A stretch of DNA of 64,000 nucleotides from Streptomyces sp. NBC_00287. Its GTDB lineage: Bacteria; Actinomycetota; Actinomycetes; Streptomycetales; Streptomycetaceae. The notes beneath the pieces were generated by a model, which was not told the origin of the DNA, made no database searches, and saw only the letters and a program-made list of their open reading frames with translations. A program made the position numbers and the translations under genes. The DNA is taken from assembly GCF_036173105.1 (NCBI RefSeq), contig NZ_CP108053.1:8494001-8558000 (forward strand), in the 5' to 3' direction. This document shows positions 7,712 through 16,653 of this stretch, one piece after another (positions within the stretch are counted from its first letter, which is position 1; each line of letters opens with the position of its first letter).

Positions 7712-8188
7712 TCACATCCTCTCGGCCCCCGCCCTGATCGCCTCCCGGATGCGGAAGTACGTCCCGCACCGGCACACGTTGCGGATCCCGTCGAGGTCCG
7801 CGTCGGTGATCTCGCGGCCCTCCTCCGCGGCTCGGCGCACCAGCGCTACGGCGGCCATGATCTGGCCCGGTTGGCAGTAGCCGCACTGGGCCACGTCCTG
7901 GTCGAGCCACGCCTGTTGCATGGGGTGGAGGTCCGCGCCGACCGTGGCAGGGAGGCCCTCGATGGTGGTGACCTCGTCCGTCGGATCCAGGTCCCCCACC
8001 GGGATCGCGCACGGGTTCACGGCCTTGCCGTTGAGGTGACTGGTGCAGGCCTTGCAGACGTTGATGCCGCAGCCGTACTTGGGCCCTGTGACGCCCAGGA
8101 TGTCGCGCAGGACCCACAACAGCCGTACGTCGTCGGCGACTTCGACGGTGACCTGCTCGCCGTTGAGGCGGAAAGTGTGCTCGGGCAC
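7712..8188 (-). CDS. iorA: (2Fe-2S) subunit of molybdenum hydroxylase, isoquinoline 1-oxidoreductase alpha-like
   Basis: This 158-residue protein has two iron-sulfur motifs: the plant-ferredoxin type KYGCGINVCKACTSHL near residue 40, and the C-terminal four-helix type AQCGYCQPGQIM with NVCRCGTYFRIREAI. This is the small electron-transfer subunit of xanthine dehydrogenase-family hydroxylases. The partner is the large subunit encoded 36 bp upstream. There is no separate FAD subunit, as in the two-subunit IorAB class, whose electrons pass to an external acceptor such as a cytochrome. Confidence 0.85.
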   Translation of the reverse strand: MPEHTFRLNGEQVTVEVADDVRLLWVLRDILGVTGPKYGCGINVCKACTSHLNGKAVNPCAIPVGDLDPTDEVTTIEGLPATVGADLHPMQQAWLDQDVAQCGYCQPGQIMAAVALVRRAAEEGREITDADLDGIRNVCRCGTYFRIREAIRAGAERM

Positions 8189-8224
8189 GGGGCTCCTCGG
8201 AAGTCAGCGGTCAGCAGTCAGCGT

Positions 8225-10591
8225 TCACCGGGCGTGGTCAAGGCCGTCGGTGGGGGAGGGCGGGATCGGCGGGACGGTCGGTTTGGGAGTGAAGGACAGG
8301 GTGCCGTGGTTGATCGGGAAGCGGGTGGGCATCGTGCCGGTGGCACGGCCGTACGCGCAGGCGACCGCGGCCATGGAGGCCGCCACGCCCAACTCGCCTG
8401 CCCCGCCGGGCTCCCCGGTGGTCGTCGGCATGACGATGATCTCCAGCTCGGGCGGCGTGTTCCACTGCCGGGTGTAGAAGTAGTTGTCCCAACTGGCTTC
8501 CAGGAAGTGGCCGTCACGCAGGTGCAGGCTGGACGTCAGGGCCAGCGCGATGCCGTCCATGACGCAGCCCATCATCTGCGCTTCCAGACCACGCGGGTTG
8601 ACGGCGAGACCGACGTCCACGGCGAACACGGCTTTGGTGACACGAGGCCCGGCAACCCCGTCCCGGATGGGACGGTCGACGGTCTCCGGGCGGCAGTCGA
8701 GCTCTACCAGTGCGGCGCTGACGGAGTGGTACTCGGAGTGGAAGGCGATGCCCTGCGCCGTCCCGCCCGGCATGGTCCGGCCCCAGTTCCCGACCTCGGC
8801 GACCTTCTCCAGAACGGCCCGGGCGCGGTCGTCGCGCAGGAAATCGCGCCGGAACCGGAACGGGTCCTTGCCCATCTTCGCCGCGAGCTGATCGACGATG
8901 AGCTCGCGGGCGCAGGTGGCGTCGGGGGAGTAGACGTTGCGCATGCTGCCCGTGTTGAAGCTCTTGTTCGTCTCGTTCAGCAGCCGGGTGCCGGCGCCGA
9001 AGTCGTAAGGCATCGACTGGGAGAGCTGGAAGAACGTCTCGGAGAATCCGATGTCGCCCACAGGCAGCCTCGCCGCCAGCGCGGTGAAGACCTCGCCGAG
9101 CCCATGGCCGAAGTCGGTGGAGACACCGGTGTGCCGCTGCTGGTAACTGAGCACGGTGCCGCCGAGGTAGGCGACTCGCACCCGCGAGGTGGCCATGGGG
9201 TGGGTGCGCCCCTGGCGGCAGTCGTCGGCGCGATGCCACATGAGCTTGACCGGTTTGTGGAGCTTCTGGGAGATCTCCGCGGCTTCCAGCGCGGCGTCGA
9301 AGAAGAGCTTGCGCCCGAAGGAGCCGCCGCCCTGGGTGACATGCACCTTGACCGCGTGGGGCGGTAGCCCGAGCTTGGCGGCGATCGTCTGCTGGGCGAC
9401 GATCGGTGACTTCAGGGACGCCCAGATCTCCGCACGGTCGGAACGCACGTCGGCTATCGCGCAGTTGGGCTCCAGCGCGCTGTTGCCACGGAAGTGGAAA
9501 GTGAACTTCCCTTCCACGCTCGGCGTCAACGGCGGTAGGCCCAGCGGCAGTTCGGCGCGTCTCAGGTCCTCCAGCACCGACTCATCGGACTGCCCCTCCG
9601 CGGTACCGGCCCGCCACGCCACACGCAGGGCACGCACGGCGTCGATGCACTGACCGAAGGTCTCCGCCCGTACGGCCACCCCGGTGGAGATCGCGACGGC
9701 ATCGGTGACGCCGGGCATCGCGCGGACCTCATCGAGGTTGGAGACAGACCCGACCCTGCCGTTGATGGTCGGGGGACGGCACACCATGGTCGGCTTGGCG
9801 TCCGGGACATCGAGGTCCATCGTGAACTGCTTGCGCCCGGTCACCGCGGCGAGCGCGTCGATACGGCCGCGCGGGGTGCCGATGACGGTGAACTCCTCGC
9901 GCGGCTTGAGCTCCACGGACACCCGCTCGGTCCGTACGCTCGCGGCCTTCTCGGCGAGTTCACCGATCCCGATACTCCGGCCCACGAGATCGGTGACGAC
10001 CCCGGCCTTGAGGGTCAGATCGGTGACCACCGCGCCGAGTTCGAGCGCCGCGGCCTGAAGCAGCCGGCCCCGGGCGACCGCGGCGGCGACCCGGATCGGC
10101 ACGTAGGTCGAGACGGTCGTGTTCGAGGCGCCGGTGAGCTGGTTGAACAGCAACTCGGGGCGGGCATCGGCCAGCGTGACCCGCACCCGGTCCAGCGGTA
10201 CGTCCATCTCCTCGGCGATCAGCATGGCCGTGGACGTGGTGATGCCCTGCCCGACCTCGGCCCGCGGCAAGGCGAATGAGACGGTTCCGTCCGGGTGGAC
10301 CTCGACCGTGATGAGGTTCGCGGTCGGTAGTGCTGCCGCGGTCAACACGTCGTTGAGGTCGAGCAGTTCCGTGATGTCGGGCGAGGGGACGGCGGCTTCG
10401 GCCTCCGGTACGGGACCACCGAGCTCGGCGGCGGCGACGAGGGTCGGCGCCGCGAGCACGTATCCGAGGAACCGCCGCCGCCCGACGGCCTGGGCGTCTG
10501 ATCCCTGGGGAGTCGTTCGGTCGCTGCGCAATGTGGTCACCAGCCAACTCGGTGCTCTGGTCACGGACTCGGGAAGATCAGGGGCGAACAT
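8225..10591 (-). CDS. iorB: Molybdopterin-binding subunit, isoquinoline 1-oxidoreductase beta-like
   Basis: This protein of about 788 residues begins with a twin-arginine signal (GRRRFLGYVLAAPTLVAAAE, residues ~37-56), so the complex is probably exported folded. Two molybdopterin-binding lobes follow, with ALPRAEVGQGITTSTAMLIAEE, TQGGGSFGRKLFFDAALEAA and MRNVYSPDATCARELIVDQL typical of IorB. The C-terminal GEPGGAGELGVAASMAAVACA contains the conserved active-site Glu of xanthine oxidase-like enzymes. The ATG at 10591 has GGGAAG upstream; GTG 10540 is a possible alternative. Substrates are N-heteroaromatics or aldehydes. No XdhC-type maturation gene is adjacent. Confidence 0.87.
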   Translation of the reverse strand: MFAPDLPESVTRAPSWLVTTLRSDRTTPQGSDAQAVGRRRFLGYVLAAPTLVAAAELGGPVPEAEAAVPSPDITELLDLNDVLTAAALPTANLITVEVHPDGTVSFALPRAEVGQGITTSTAMLIAEEMDVPLDRVRVTLADARPELLFNQLTGASNTTVSTYVPIRVAAAVARGRLLQAAALELGAVVTDLTLKAGVVTDLVGRSIGIGELAEKAASVRTERVSVELKPREEFTVIGTPRGRIDALAAVTGRKQFTMDLDVPDAKPTMVCRPPTINGRVGSVSNLDEVRAMPGVTDAVAISTGVAVRAETFGQCIDAVRALRVAWRAGTAEGQSDESVLEDLRRAELPLGLPPLTPSVEGKFTFHFRGNSALEPNCAIADVRSDRAEIWASLKSPIVAQQTIAAKLGLPPHAVKVHVTQGGGSFGRKLFFDAALEAAEISQKLHKPVKLMWHRADDCRQGRTHPMATSRVRVAYLGGTVLSYQQRHTGVSTDFGHGLGEVFTALAARLPVGDIGFSETFFQLSQSMPYDFGAGTRLLNETNKSFNTGSMRNVYSPDATCARELIVDQLAAKMGKDPFRFRRDFLRDDRARAVLEKVAEVGNWGRTMPGGTAQGIAFHSEYHSVSAALVELDCRPETVDRPIRDGVAGPRVTKAVFAVDVGLAVNPRGLEAQMMGCVMDGIALALTSSLHLRDGHFLEASWDNYFYTRQWNTPPELEIIVMPTTTGEPGGAGELGVAASMAAVACAYGRATGTMPTRFPINHGTLSFTPKPTVPPIPPSPTDGLDHAR

Positions 10592-10731
10592 AGGGGGTGC
10601 TTCCCGGGACGTCCAGACCGCCGCAGCGAGCCGCCCAACGGAGAGTGCGAGGATCAGCAGGCGCGTCGGGAACCGCCAAGGCGCCAGTCACACTCTGTGT
10701 GTGCGGGGATGCCCCGTCGAACCGCGTAAGC

Positions 10732-11814
10732 ATGGGGGTTGTGGTGAGCCAGTTGCTCTATGGCGAGCGGTCGTGGAACCCGCTGGCGCGTACCGTCGAG
10801 CTGACCGAGTACGGGCTGCGCAGGGGCGGCAGGACCACGCCGCTCAGCGAGCTGAACCTCGGTGCCATGGCCGACGCGTTCCTGCGCGGGTACTGGCTCG
10901 GAGGCGGCGGCGCGGAACGTCCGCTCGGGCGGCTGACGGACGGGCCCGGGGCCGTCCCGGTGACCCGCGCCACCGGCACCACCAAGCCCGTGAAGGTGCG
11001 ACAGGTCGCCGAATTCGCCCGCACCCTGGGGGAGTTGGCGGTCCGGCACTGCGGCGGGCCGGAGCAGGTGACCGCGCTGGCGGCGAGGGCCCACGCCGAG
11101 GGCGTACCGCTGTGGATCGCGCGCCGGTTCGCGCCGGGACCGGTCGGGCCGATCGCCGTCGCCGTGGACCGGAGCCTGGTGCGGGTGGACGTATGGGGGC
11201 CGCACGCTCCCGTCGTACGGATTCGGGCGCCGTACGGCTTCCAGGGCGAGGCCGGCACCGATCCGTCCCAGGGGCTGCACCTGACCATCGGCAACGATCC
11301 GGCGCAGCTCCTCATCAAGCGGAAGGTGCGCAAGTCCAAGAGCCGCGTGGAGGTTCGACTGCGCGGACAGCACTGGGAGTTGCGGCGCGAGAACGCGAAG
11401 AGTTCGTGGCTGCTGCGCAACGAAGCGCGGGTCGCCCTGCTCACCCGCCCCCGAGGCCGACCGGAACCCGAGCCCGGCACGATCCTGCTGCCCCTGACCC
11501 CCATACACCACGAGAGCCCCGACCCCCTGGACGCGGTCATGGCACACCTCTTCGCGGTCGCCTTCGGATTCGGCGACACGACGGGCGCTGCGCGATTTCG
11601 CCGAGAGCGCCGCCGCCGGCACGGCATCGAGCCGATTGCCCTGGACGAGTGGTGGGACCGGGCCTGGTACAGCAACCTCGGGCAGGGGCGGGACGACAAC
11701 GAACCCGGTGGCTCCGACGGCTGGGGCGCGGACGGCGGCGACGGCGGGGACTCCGGTGGGAGCGACGGCGGAGGCGGGGGCGGGGACGGCGGTGGTGGTG
11801 GGGGCGGCGACTAG
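10732..11814 (+). CDS. Hypothetical protein with glycine-rich C-terminal tail
   Basis: I do not recognise this family. The ~360-residue protein has a tryptophan-containing N-terminal segment (QLLYGERSWNPLARTVELTEY) and a basic central part (LIKRKVRKSKSRVEVRLRGQH). A hydrophobic helix-like segment (DAVMAHLFAVAFGFGDTT) precedes the tail. The last ~45 residues are almost entirely Gly, Asp and Ser, ending GGGGGDGGGGGGGD, a low-complexity tail found on some secreted or cell-surface actinobacterial proteins. There is no clear signal peptide. The ATG at 10732 is preferred; longer frames upstream have poor composition. Confidence 0.6.
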   Translation: MGVVVSQLLYGERSWNPLARTVELTEYGLRRGGRTTPLSELNLGAMADAFLRGYWLGGGGAERPLGRLTDGPGAVPVTRATGTTKPVKVRQVAEFARTLGELAVRHCGGPEQVTALAARAHAEGVPLWIARRFAPGPVGPIAVAVDRSLVRVDVWGPHAPVVRIRAPYGFQGEAGTDPSQGLHLTIGNDPAQLLIKRKVRKSKSRVEVRLRGQHWELRRENAKSSWLLRNEARVALLTRPRGRPEPEPGTILLPLTPIHHESPDPLDAVMAHLFAVAFGFGDTTGAARFRRERRRRHGIEPIALDEWWDRAWYSNLGQGRDDNEPGGSDGWGADGGDGGDSGGSDGGGGGGDGGGGGGGD

Positions 11815-11923
11815 GCCGCTTTCGCCGCCGGCCCGCCACCTTCACGGTGACCCGACCCACGGATCGCGAGTGCTCGGAGAGCCTCTGTAGGACAATGAAA
11901 GAAGTGTCCCGGCGCTGAAGGCG

Positions 11924-12835
11924 GTGGGAAGCATGGTGTTGCCCTTGGTCGTGGGAGTCGACGGCTCGGAGCCCAGCCTCCATGCCGTCGATTGGGCCGT
12001 GGACGCGGCGGTGCGTCACGGACTGCCGCTGCGGATCGTCCACGCCTCGCTGTGGGAGCGGTACGAGGGGGCGGCCCTGGAAGACACCCCGGGTGCCGTC
12101 TCGGACGTAGTGACCGAGCACGATCTCGCCGAGAGTGTCGTGGGGCTCGCCGACCAGCGTGCCCGGCAGCGCGCGTCGACGCTGGAGATCAGCACCGGCG
12201 TACTGCCGGAGGATCCCGTGTCGGCGCTGCTGCGCGAGGCGCGCCTCGCCAGTGGCGTCGTGACCGGGGTACGGGGCAGGGGCCCGATCAGGGACCTCCT
12301 GCTGGGCTCGGTCGGCCTCTCGCTCGCGGCCCGGGCCCCCTGCCCGGTCGCCGTCGTACGCGGCAGGGCGGAGAACCGGCAGACGGCCAACGGTCGCGTC
12401 GTCCTGGGCGTCGGCGAAGCCACGGCCGCCGCCGCGGTCCGGTACGCCTTCCGGGAGGCCGCGGTGCGTGGGTGCGAGATCGAGGCCGTACGGGCCTGGC
12501 GGCGCCCGGCACACCGGACGGCACCGCATCCGCTGCTGACCGGGGAGCCCGCCCACGCCGAGGAGGAGCATGCCGCGGAGCTGCTCGACAAGGCGTTGGA
12601 CAGCGTTGCCGAGGAGTACTCCGACGTGATCGTGCACCGCGCGCTGGTCGAGGGCTCCACACGCCATGCGCTGGTGGCCCGGTCGTCGGCGGCCGACCTC
12701 CTGGTCATCGGGGCCCATCGGCGCCATGGCCACCTCGGACTGCAGCTCGGCCTGGTGGGACACACGGTGCTGCACCATGCCGCGTGTCCGGTGGCGGTGG
12801 TTCCGTGCGGGCCTCCTGGCATGATCACGACGTGA
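11924..12835 (+). CDS. Universal stress protein, tandem UspA domains
   Basis: This 303-residue protein has two UspA folds. The first begins LPLVVGVDGSEPSLHAVDWA and ends with the nucleotide-loop pattern GVRGRGPIRDLLLGSVGLSLAARAPCPVAVV (G-2x-G-9x-G-S/T). The second begins GRVVLGVGEATAAAAVRYA and ends DLLVIGAHRRHGHLGLQLG. The first motif matches ATP-binding UspA proteins. GTG at 11924 or ATG at 11933 could be used. The stop overlaps the HAD gene by GTGA, so the two are co-translated. This is one of two USPs in the stress block. Confidence 0.88.
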   Translation: MGSMVLPLVVGVDGSEPSLHAVDWAVDAAVRHGLPLRIVHASLWERYEGAALEDTPGAVSDVVTEHDLAESVVGLADQRARQRASTLEISTGVLPEDPVSALLREARLASGVVTGVRGRGPIRDLLLGSVGLSLAARAPCPVAVVRGRAENRQTANGRVVLGVGEATAAAAVRYAFREAAVRGCEIEAVRAWRRPAHRTAPHPLLTGEPAHAEEEHAAELLDKALDSVAEEYSDVIVHRALVEGSTRHALVARSSAADLLVIGAHRRHGHLGLQLGLVGHTVLHHAACPVAVVPCGPPGMITT

Positions 12836-13479
12836 CGAGTGAGCTTGTGCAGCCCAGCCCCAGGAAGTACGTCCTCTTCGATGTCGACGGTACGTTGATC
12901 GACGCCGTGGCCAATCAACGGCGGGTCTGGGAGACGTGGGCGGGGCGATACCGGCTGGACGCGGACGAGGTGTACCGGGTGGCGCTGCGGACGCGGCCGA
13001 TGGAGACCTTCGCGCAGGTAGCTCCGGACCAGGATCCGGTGGAGTGCCTGGCCGCGCTGCACGAACTGGAGGACGACGACGTCCGGTCCGGCGTCTACGC
13101 GGCCTTCGACGGTGCGTCGGAGCTGCTGGCCACCCTTCCGACCGCGTCCTGGGCGCTGGTGACCTCGAACTACGAGCACCGGGTACGTGGGCGTTTTGCC
13201 CGGACGGGCCTGCCCCTCCCGCGCGTCATCGTCGACGCCGCCACTGTGGAGGAGGGCAAGCCGTCTCCCGTGCCCTACCTGCTGGCCGCCGAGCAGCTCG
13301 GTGCCGAACCCGAGGACTGCTTGGTCATCGAGGACGCGCCGTCCGGCATCGAGGCAGGGCTGCGGGCCGGTATGACGGTGTGGGGGGTCAACACCGCCGC
13401 TGCGGTGGCCGGTGTGCACCGTCACTTCGGAAGCCTGCGTGAAGCGGTCCCTGGCATCCTCGCTTTCGCCCGGGCGTGA
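12832..13479 (+). CDS. HAD-superfamily hydrolase (beta-phosphoglucomutase/glycerol-phosphatase-like)
   Basis: This 215-residue protein has the four HAD motifs: KYVLFDVDGTLID (I, DxDGTL), LVTSNYEHRVRGRF (II, S/T), EEGKPSPVPYLLAAEQLG (III, Lys in KPSP), and CLVIEDAPSGIEAGLRAG (IV, EDAPSG). The cap between motifs I and II is the small helical type. This profile fits the sugar-phosphate phosphatase/mutase branch (YfbT/GPP-like); the exact substrate is unknown. GTG at 12832 overlaps the USP stop (GTGA). Confidence 0.85.
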   Translation: MTSELVQPSPRKYVLFDVDGTLIDAVANQRRVWETWAGRYRLDADEVYRVALRTRPMETFAQVAPDQDPVECLAALHELEDDDVRSGVYAAFDGASELLATLPTASWALVTSNYEHRVRGRFARTGLPLPRVIVDAATVEEGKPSPVPYLLAAEQLGAEPEDCLVIEDAPSGIEAGLRAGMTVWGVNTAAAVAGVHRHFGSLREAVPGILAFARA

Positions 13480-13492
13480 GGCGGGCCGGTGA

Positions 13493-13858
13493 TCAGGCGT
13501 CGTCGGCCCAGCGGGCGTAACTGCGTTGGTCGGGCAGGGCGATGAGCGACAGGTCCATTCCGTCGCGCTGCTTGCCGGGCTGCAGCAGCGGCTCGATCAC
13601 ATACCGGGTGGGCCAGCCCGGCCGGCGTTCGATCGCCAGGAGCCGGCCGACGCTGTCAGGGTCGAAGTCGCCGGTGGTGAACGGCGCGAACTCCATGACA
13701 AGGTCGCCGGGTTGGGGGTGGTCCATGCGGTCACGGAGCTGGGCCACCACCGGGGCCGGGCTGCCGAGATGGGTGGCTGCCCATAACGCGCGGCCCACCT
13801 GGGCGATGTGTTCCACCAGCTGCTGCGTGGTGGGCCTGTTCGGCGGCGTCGTGCTCAC
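13493..13858 (-). CDS. Small conserved-looking hypothetical protein
   Basis: This 121-residue protein starts at GTG 13858 (MSTTPPNRPTTQQLVEHIAQ). It contains LGSPAPVVAQLRDRMDHPQPGDLVMEFAPF, then a beta-rich section with RPGWPTRYVIEPLLQPGKQR and a C-terminal DLSLIALPDQRSYARWAD. It has no transmembrane segment, cysteine cluster or known catalytic motif. Codon use is normal for the region, so I regard it as real. It is convergent with the HAD gene. No function is proposed. Confidence 0.65.
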   Translation of the reverse strand: MSTTPPNRPTTQQLVEHIAQVGRALWAATHLGSPAPVVAQLRDRMDHPQPGDLVMEFAPFTTGDFDPDSVGRLLAIERRPGWPTRYVIEPLLQPGKQRDGMDLSLIALPDQRSYARWADDA

Positions 13859-14188
13859 GCCCCTCCTCCTGTACGGGTTTATCCCGACGACGCGGACAGC
13901 CGGGCTGGGCAGACCGGCTGGTGGGGGAGGGCGGCGGGTCGCTCGCAGCCTATACAGCCCGTGCGCGGTTGTGTGCGGGGTGTCCACGTGATGTGATCTT
14001 CCCGCAACTCTGGGCGCGGCCGGTGGCCCGGCGGCCGGGTGTGACATCTGCACCGGCCGGTGCGCTGTAGTGGATGGGTGCACCCGAGGCCTTCGGCATG
14101 CTTCTGTACGCTGGGCACACATCGGCGTGAGTGTGTTCAAAGCGCATGATTTTCGGCCGCGTTGAGCCATGCTGTTCTCGGGGGAAAA
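13859..14188. other. Divergent intergenic region before the Ser/Thr kinase
   Basis: These 330 bases separate two divergent genes and must hold both promoters. I see no gene in them. A GC-rich imperfect inverted pair (GGCCGGTGGCCCGGCGGCC) lies near 14020-14040. TACGCT at ~14108 is a possible -10 for the kinase. Nothing else is supported. Confidence 0.35.
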
Positions 14189-15442
14189 GTGAGTGTGCAC
14201 GTGCTCGTGGCGGATCGGTACCGGCTCGACGAACCGTTGGGCCGCGGTGCGATGGGCGAGGTATGGCGTGCCGCCGACGAGGTCCTCGGTCGGCCGGTCG
14301 CGGTGAAGCTTCTGCACACGGACGGACTGGAGCAGGTCTCGGCCACCGATGCCGAGCGCTTCCGCTTGGAGGCCCAGACCGCCGCCCGCCTCAACCACCC
14401 CCACGTGGTGGGTGTTTACGACTTCGGCTCTCAAGACGGCCGGCTCTACCTCGTCATGGAACTCGTCGACGGCTGGACCCTGGCCCAGGAGAAATCCCTG
14501 CGCGGCACCCTGCCCCCGCAAGAGGCGGCGGGGATGGTGGCGCAGATGGCGGCCGGCCTGGGCGCCGCCCACCGCCAGGGCGTGATCCACCGGGACATCA
14601 AGCCCGCCAACGTGATGCTGGCCGCCGACCGTTCGGTGAAGATCACCGACTTCGGGATCGCCCGCTTCGCCGACGAGGCCGCCGGCACGCTCACCGCCAC
14701 CGGCCAGATCGTCGGCTCCGCCGCCTATCTGGCCCCCGAGCGGGCCCTGGGCCGCCCCGCCCAACCCGCATCGGACGTGTACTCCCTCGGCTGCGTACTG
14801 TACGAACTGCTCACCGGCCGACCGCCGTTCACCGGGGCGACCTCTCTGGCCGTGGTCCATCAGCACGTCGACGCCACCCCGGTTCCGCCCACCCGGCTGC
14901 GCCCGGAAGTACCCGGCCCGCTCGCCGACTACGCCATACGTCTGCTGGCCAAGGACCCCACCCAGCGCCCCACCGCCGACGAGGCCGCCGCCTGGCTGTC
15001 CAGCCTGCCGGTACCGCCCGGCCCGCAGCAGCAAGCGTCGTCCCCGGCTGGGCCGCCGCCGGCTGCGCCGCTACCCCGGACGGAAGGTCTCGCGGCGGTA
15101 CGTCGGTCACGTGCCGCCCGGCGGTCCGGCCCGTCTCCGAGGGCCCTGCTCGCTGTCGGTGGGGTCATCGTGTTCGCGGTCTCGGCGGCCGTTGGCGCGG
15201 CGCTCACATCGGACGACGGCGACGGCGCCGCACCGAATCCCGTGAACACGCCCCCGGCCGCCACCTCCTCGCCGGAGGTGGAGAGTCCCACGACCGCGCC
15301 GCCGACGTCGGCGTCCTCCGGACCAGTGATCGACGACGACTACGACCAGGAAGAGCGCAAGGAGGAACGGGAGGAACAGAAGCGGCAGGAAGAGGAACAG
15401 AGGGAAGCCGCTGAGGAAGCGCGCGAGGACGAAGACGACTGA
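14189..15442 (+). CDS. Membrane-anchored Ser/Thr protein kinase (Hanks/PknB type)
   Basis: Residues ~10-275 form a complete Hanks kinase: LGRGAMGEVWRA (glycine loop), VAVKLL (ATP-binding Lys), IHRDIKPANVML (catalytic loop, ~residues 133-144), KITDFGIARF (DFG) and AYLAPERALG (APE). A proline-rich linker and one transmembrane helix (ALLAVGGVIVFAVSAAVGAA, ~318-338) follow. A short external tail ends in a strongly charged run rich in Glu, Lys, Arg and Gln. No PASTA repeats are present. I chose GTG 14189 because GGGG precedes it. The stop overlaps the start of the sigma-factor gene (TGATG), implying co-regulation. Confidence 0.9.
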   Translation: MSVHVLVADRYRLDEPLGRGAMGEVWRAADEVLGRPVAVKLLHTDGLEQVSATDAERFRLEAQTAARLNHPHVVGVYDFGSQDGRLYLVMELVDGWTLAQEKSLRGTLPPQEAAGMVAQMAAGLGAAHRQGVIHRDIKPANVMLAADRSVKITDFGIARFADEAAGTLTATGQIVGSAAYLAPERALGRPAQPASDVYSLGCVLYELLTGRPPFTGATSLAVVHQHVDATPVPPTRLRPEVPGPLADYAIRLLAKDPTQRPTADEAAAWLSSLPVPPGPQQQASSPAGPPPAAPLPRTEGLAAVRRSRAARRSGPSPRALLAVGGVIVFAVSAAVGAALTSDDGDGAAPNPVNTPPAATSSPEVESPTTAPPTSASSGPVIDDDYDQEERKEEREEQKRQEEEQREAAEEAREDEDD

Positions 15443-15999
15443 TGTCGAGTGGCAGCGACGTGGGAGAGCGGCACGGCGTGCCGTACGACACAGGCGGTCT
15501 CGCTGCCGCCGTGGCGGACGCGCGTCGCGGGAGCGAGGATGCCTTCAGGACCCTCTATCGCGCCCTGTATTCCCCGCTGTTGGGCTACCTGACCGCCCGG
15601 CTGGGACGTGACGAAGCGACAGCGGCGGCTACGGCCGTGTGGCAAGAGATCGCCCAAGGCGTGTTCTCCTTTCATGGCGACGGCACCGACTTCCGCGTCT
15701 GGGTCATGTCCCTCGCCCGACGTCAGGTCGAGGACCATCCGCAGCAGGTCCGCCCGGCCGGGACCGACACCGATGACCTCCGGCGCGCCCTGACGGCGCT
15801 GCCGTCCGATCTATCGGAGGCCCTGCTGCTGCGCGAAGTCGTCCGGCTCGACGACGCGGCAGCCGCCCGCGTGCTCGGCACCACCGCCGTGTCCGCGCGG
15901 GCCGCGGCAGACCGCGCAGCATGGCTGGTCGCCGACTGCCTCGCCTCCCGGCCGGAGCCCGGCGGGCCACGTACGGAGCTGGCCTGCGCCTGGTGCTGA
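15442..15999 (+). CDS. ECF-like RNA polymerase sigma factor
   Basis: This 185-residue protein has a region-2-like helical segment (EDAFRTLYRALYSPLLGYL to FRVWVMSLARRQVEDH) and a region-4-like helix-turn-helix (LRRALTALPSDLSEALLLRE, then DDAAAARVLGTTAVSARAAA). The -10-binding part is weakly conserved and the HTH has unusually many alanines. It is therefore a divergent ECF factor that could be poorly active. No anti-sigma gene is adjacent. The overlapping kinase gene upstream suggests it could be a phosphorylation target, which is inference only. Confidence 0.7.
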   Translation: MSSGSDVGERHGVPYDTGGLAAAVADARRGSEDAFRTLYRALYSPLLGYLTARLGRDEATAAATAVWQEIAQGVFSFHGDGTDFRVWVMSLARRQVEDHPQQVRPAGTDTDDLRRALTALPSDLSEALLLREVVRLDDAAAARVLGTTAVSARAAADRAAWLVADCLASRPEPGGPRTELACAWC

Positions 16000-16145
16000 G
16001 GCGGCAGGTGGGCGCACGGCACGATGTGGCGCATTACTCCGGGTAACGTCCCCTGGCCTGTTCTTCACCCGCCGGAGAAGGTGTGGCACGGCCCGCTGCG
16101 GATACTCGTAGCAGGTTGGGACGAGAGCGAGCATGGAGGTGCGTC

Positions 16146-16619
16146 GTGAATCAGCCGATGCGCCGAGGCGGCGGTCCTCCGGAGCAGCGTCGCCGCCCGC
16201 CCTGGGGGCTGGGGGAGTGGAATCCGTTCACTGAGTTCGAGAACCTGTGGCGGGACATGACGCACGCCTTCGAAGGCGGGGCGGCCCCGGTATGGGGGAG
16301 CGGGTGGGTGCCCGCGGTCGAGGAGGACGAGACCGACGACGCCTACGTCGTCCGGGCGGAACTGCCCGGCATACCGCGCGAGAACATCTCCGTGGACGTA
16401 GACGATCACGAACTGCAGATCTCCGGCGAACTGACCGAGGAGCAGCAGGGCCGGGTGCTCTCGCGGCGGGCCGGACGGTTCTTCTACCGCACGAGTCTGC
16501 CCAGCGGGGTGGACGCGGAGAAGGTCGAGGCCGAGCTCACCGACGGCATCCTGACGGTCCGGCTGCCGAAGTCCGGCGCGCCCAAGCGGCGCAGGATCTC
16601 CATCGGAGGCAAGGGGTAA
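16146..16619 (+). CDS. Hsp20/alpha-crystallin small heat-shock protein
   Basis: This protein of about 157 residues starts at GTG 16146 with GGAGG 7-11 bases upstream. After a disordered Arg/Pro-rich N-terminus and an amphipathic WNPFTEFENLWRDMTHAF segment comes the alpha-crystallin domain: YVVRAELPGIPRENISVDV, ELQISGEL, RRAGRFFYRTSLPSGVD and DGILTVRLPKSG (the A-x-x-n-G-v-L box). Small HSPs hold unfolding proteins without ATP. It is followed 34 bp later by a USP gene, a common actinobacterial stress pairing. No CIRCE or HAIR element was identified upstream. Confidence 0.9.
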   Translation: MNQPMRRGGGPPEQRRRPPWGLGEWNPFTEFENLWRDMTHAFEGGAAPVWGSGWVPAVEEDETDDAYVVRAELPGIPRENISVDVDDHELQISGELTEEQQGRVLSRRAGRFFYRTSLPSGVDAEKVEAELTDGILTVRLPKSGAPKRRRISIGGKG

Positions 16620-16653
16620 CGCGAGACCCTGGAGAAGGACGGAGCGAAGACTC

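Noticed and set aside
10732..11814. PE_PGRS-like surface protein on account of the Gly-rich tail
   Set aside because: The tail is short (~45 residues), there is no PE domain or secretion signal, and the first 300 residues are of ordinary composition.
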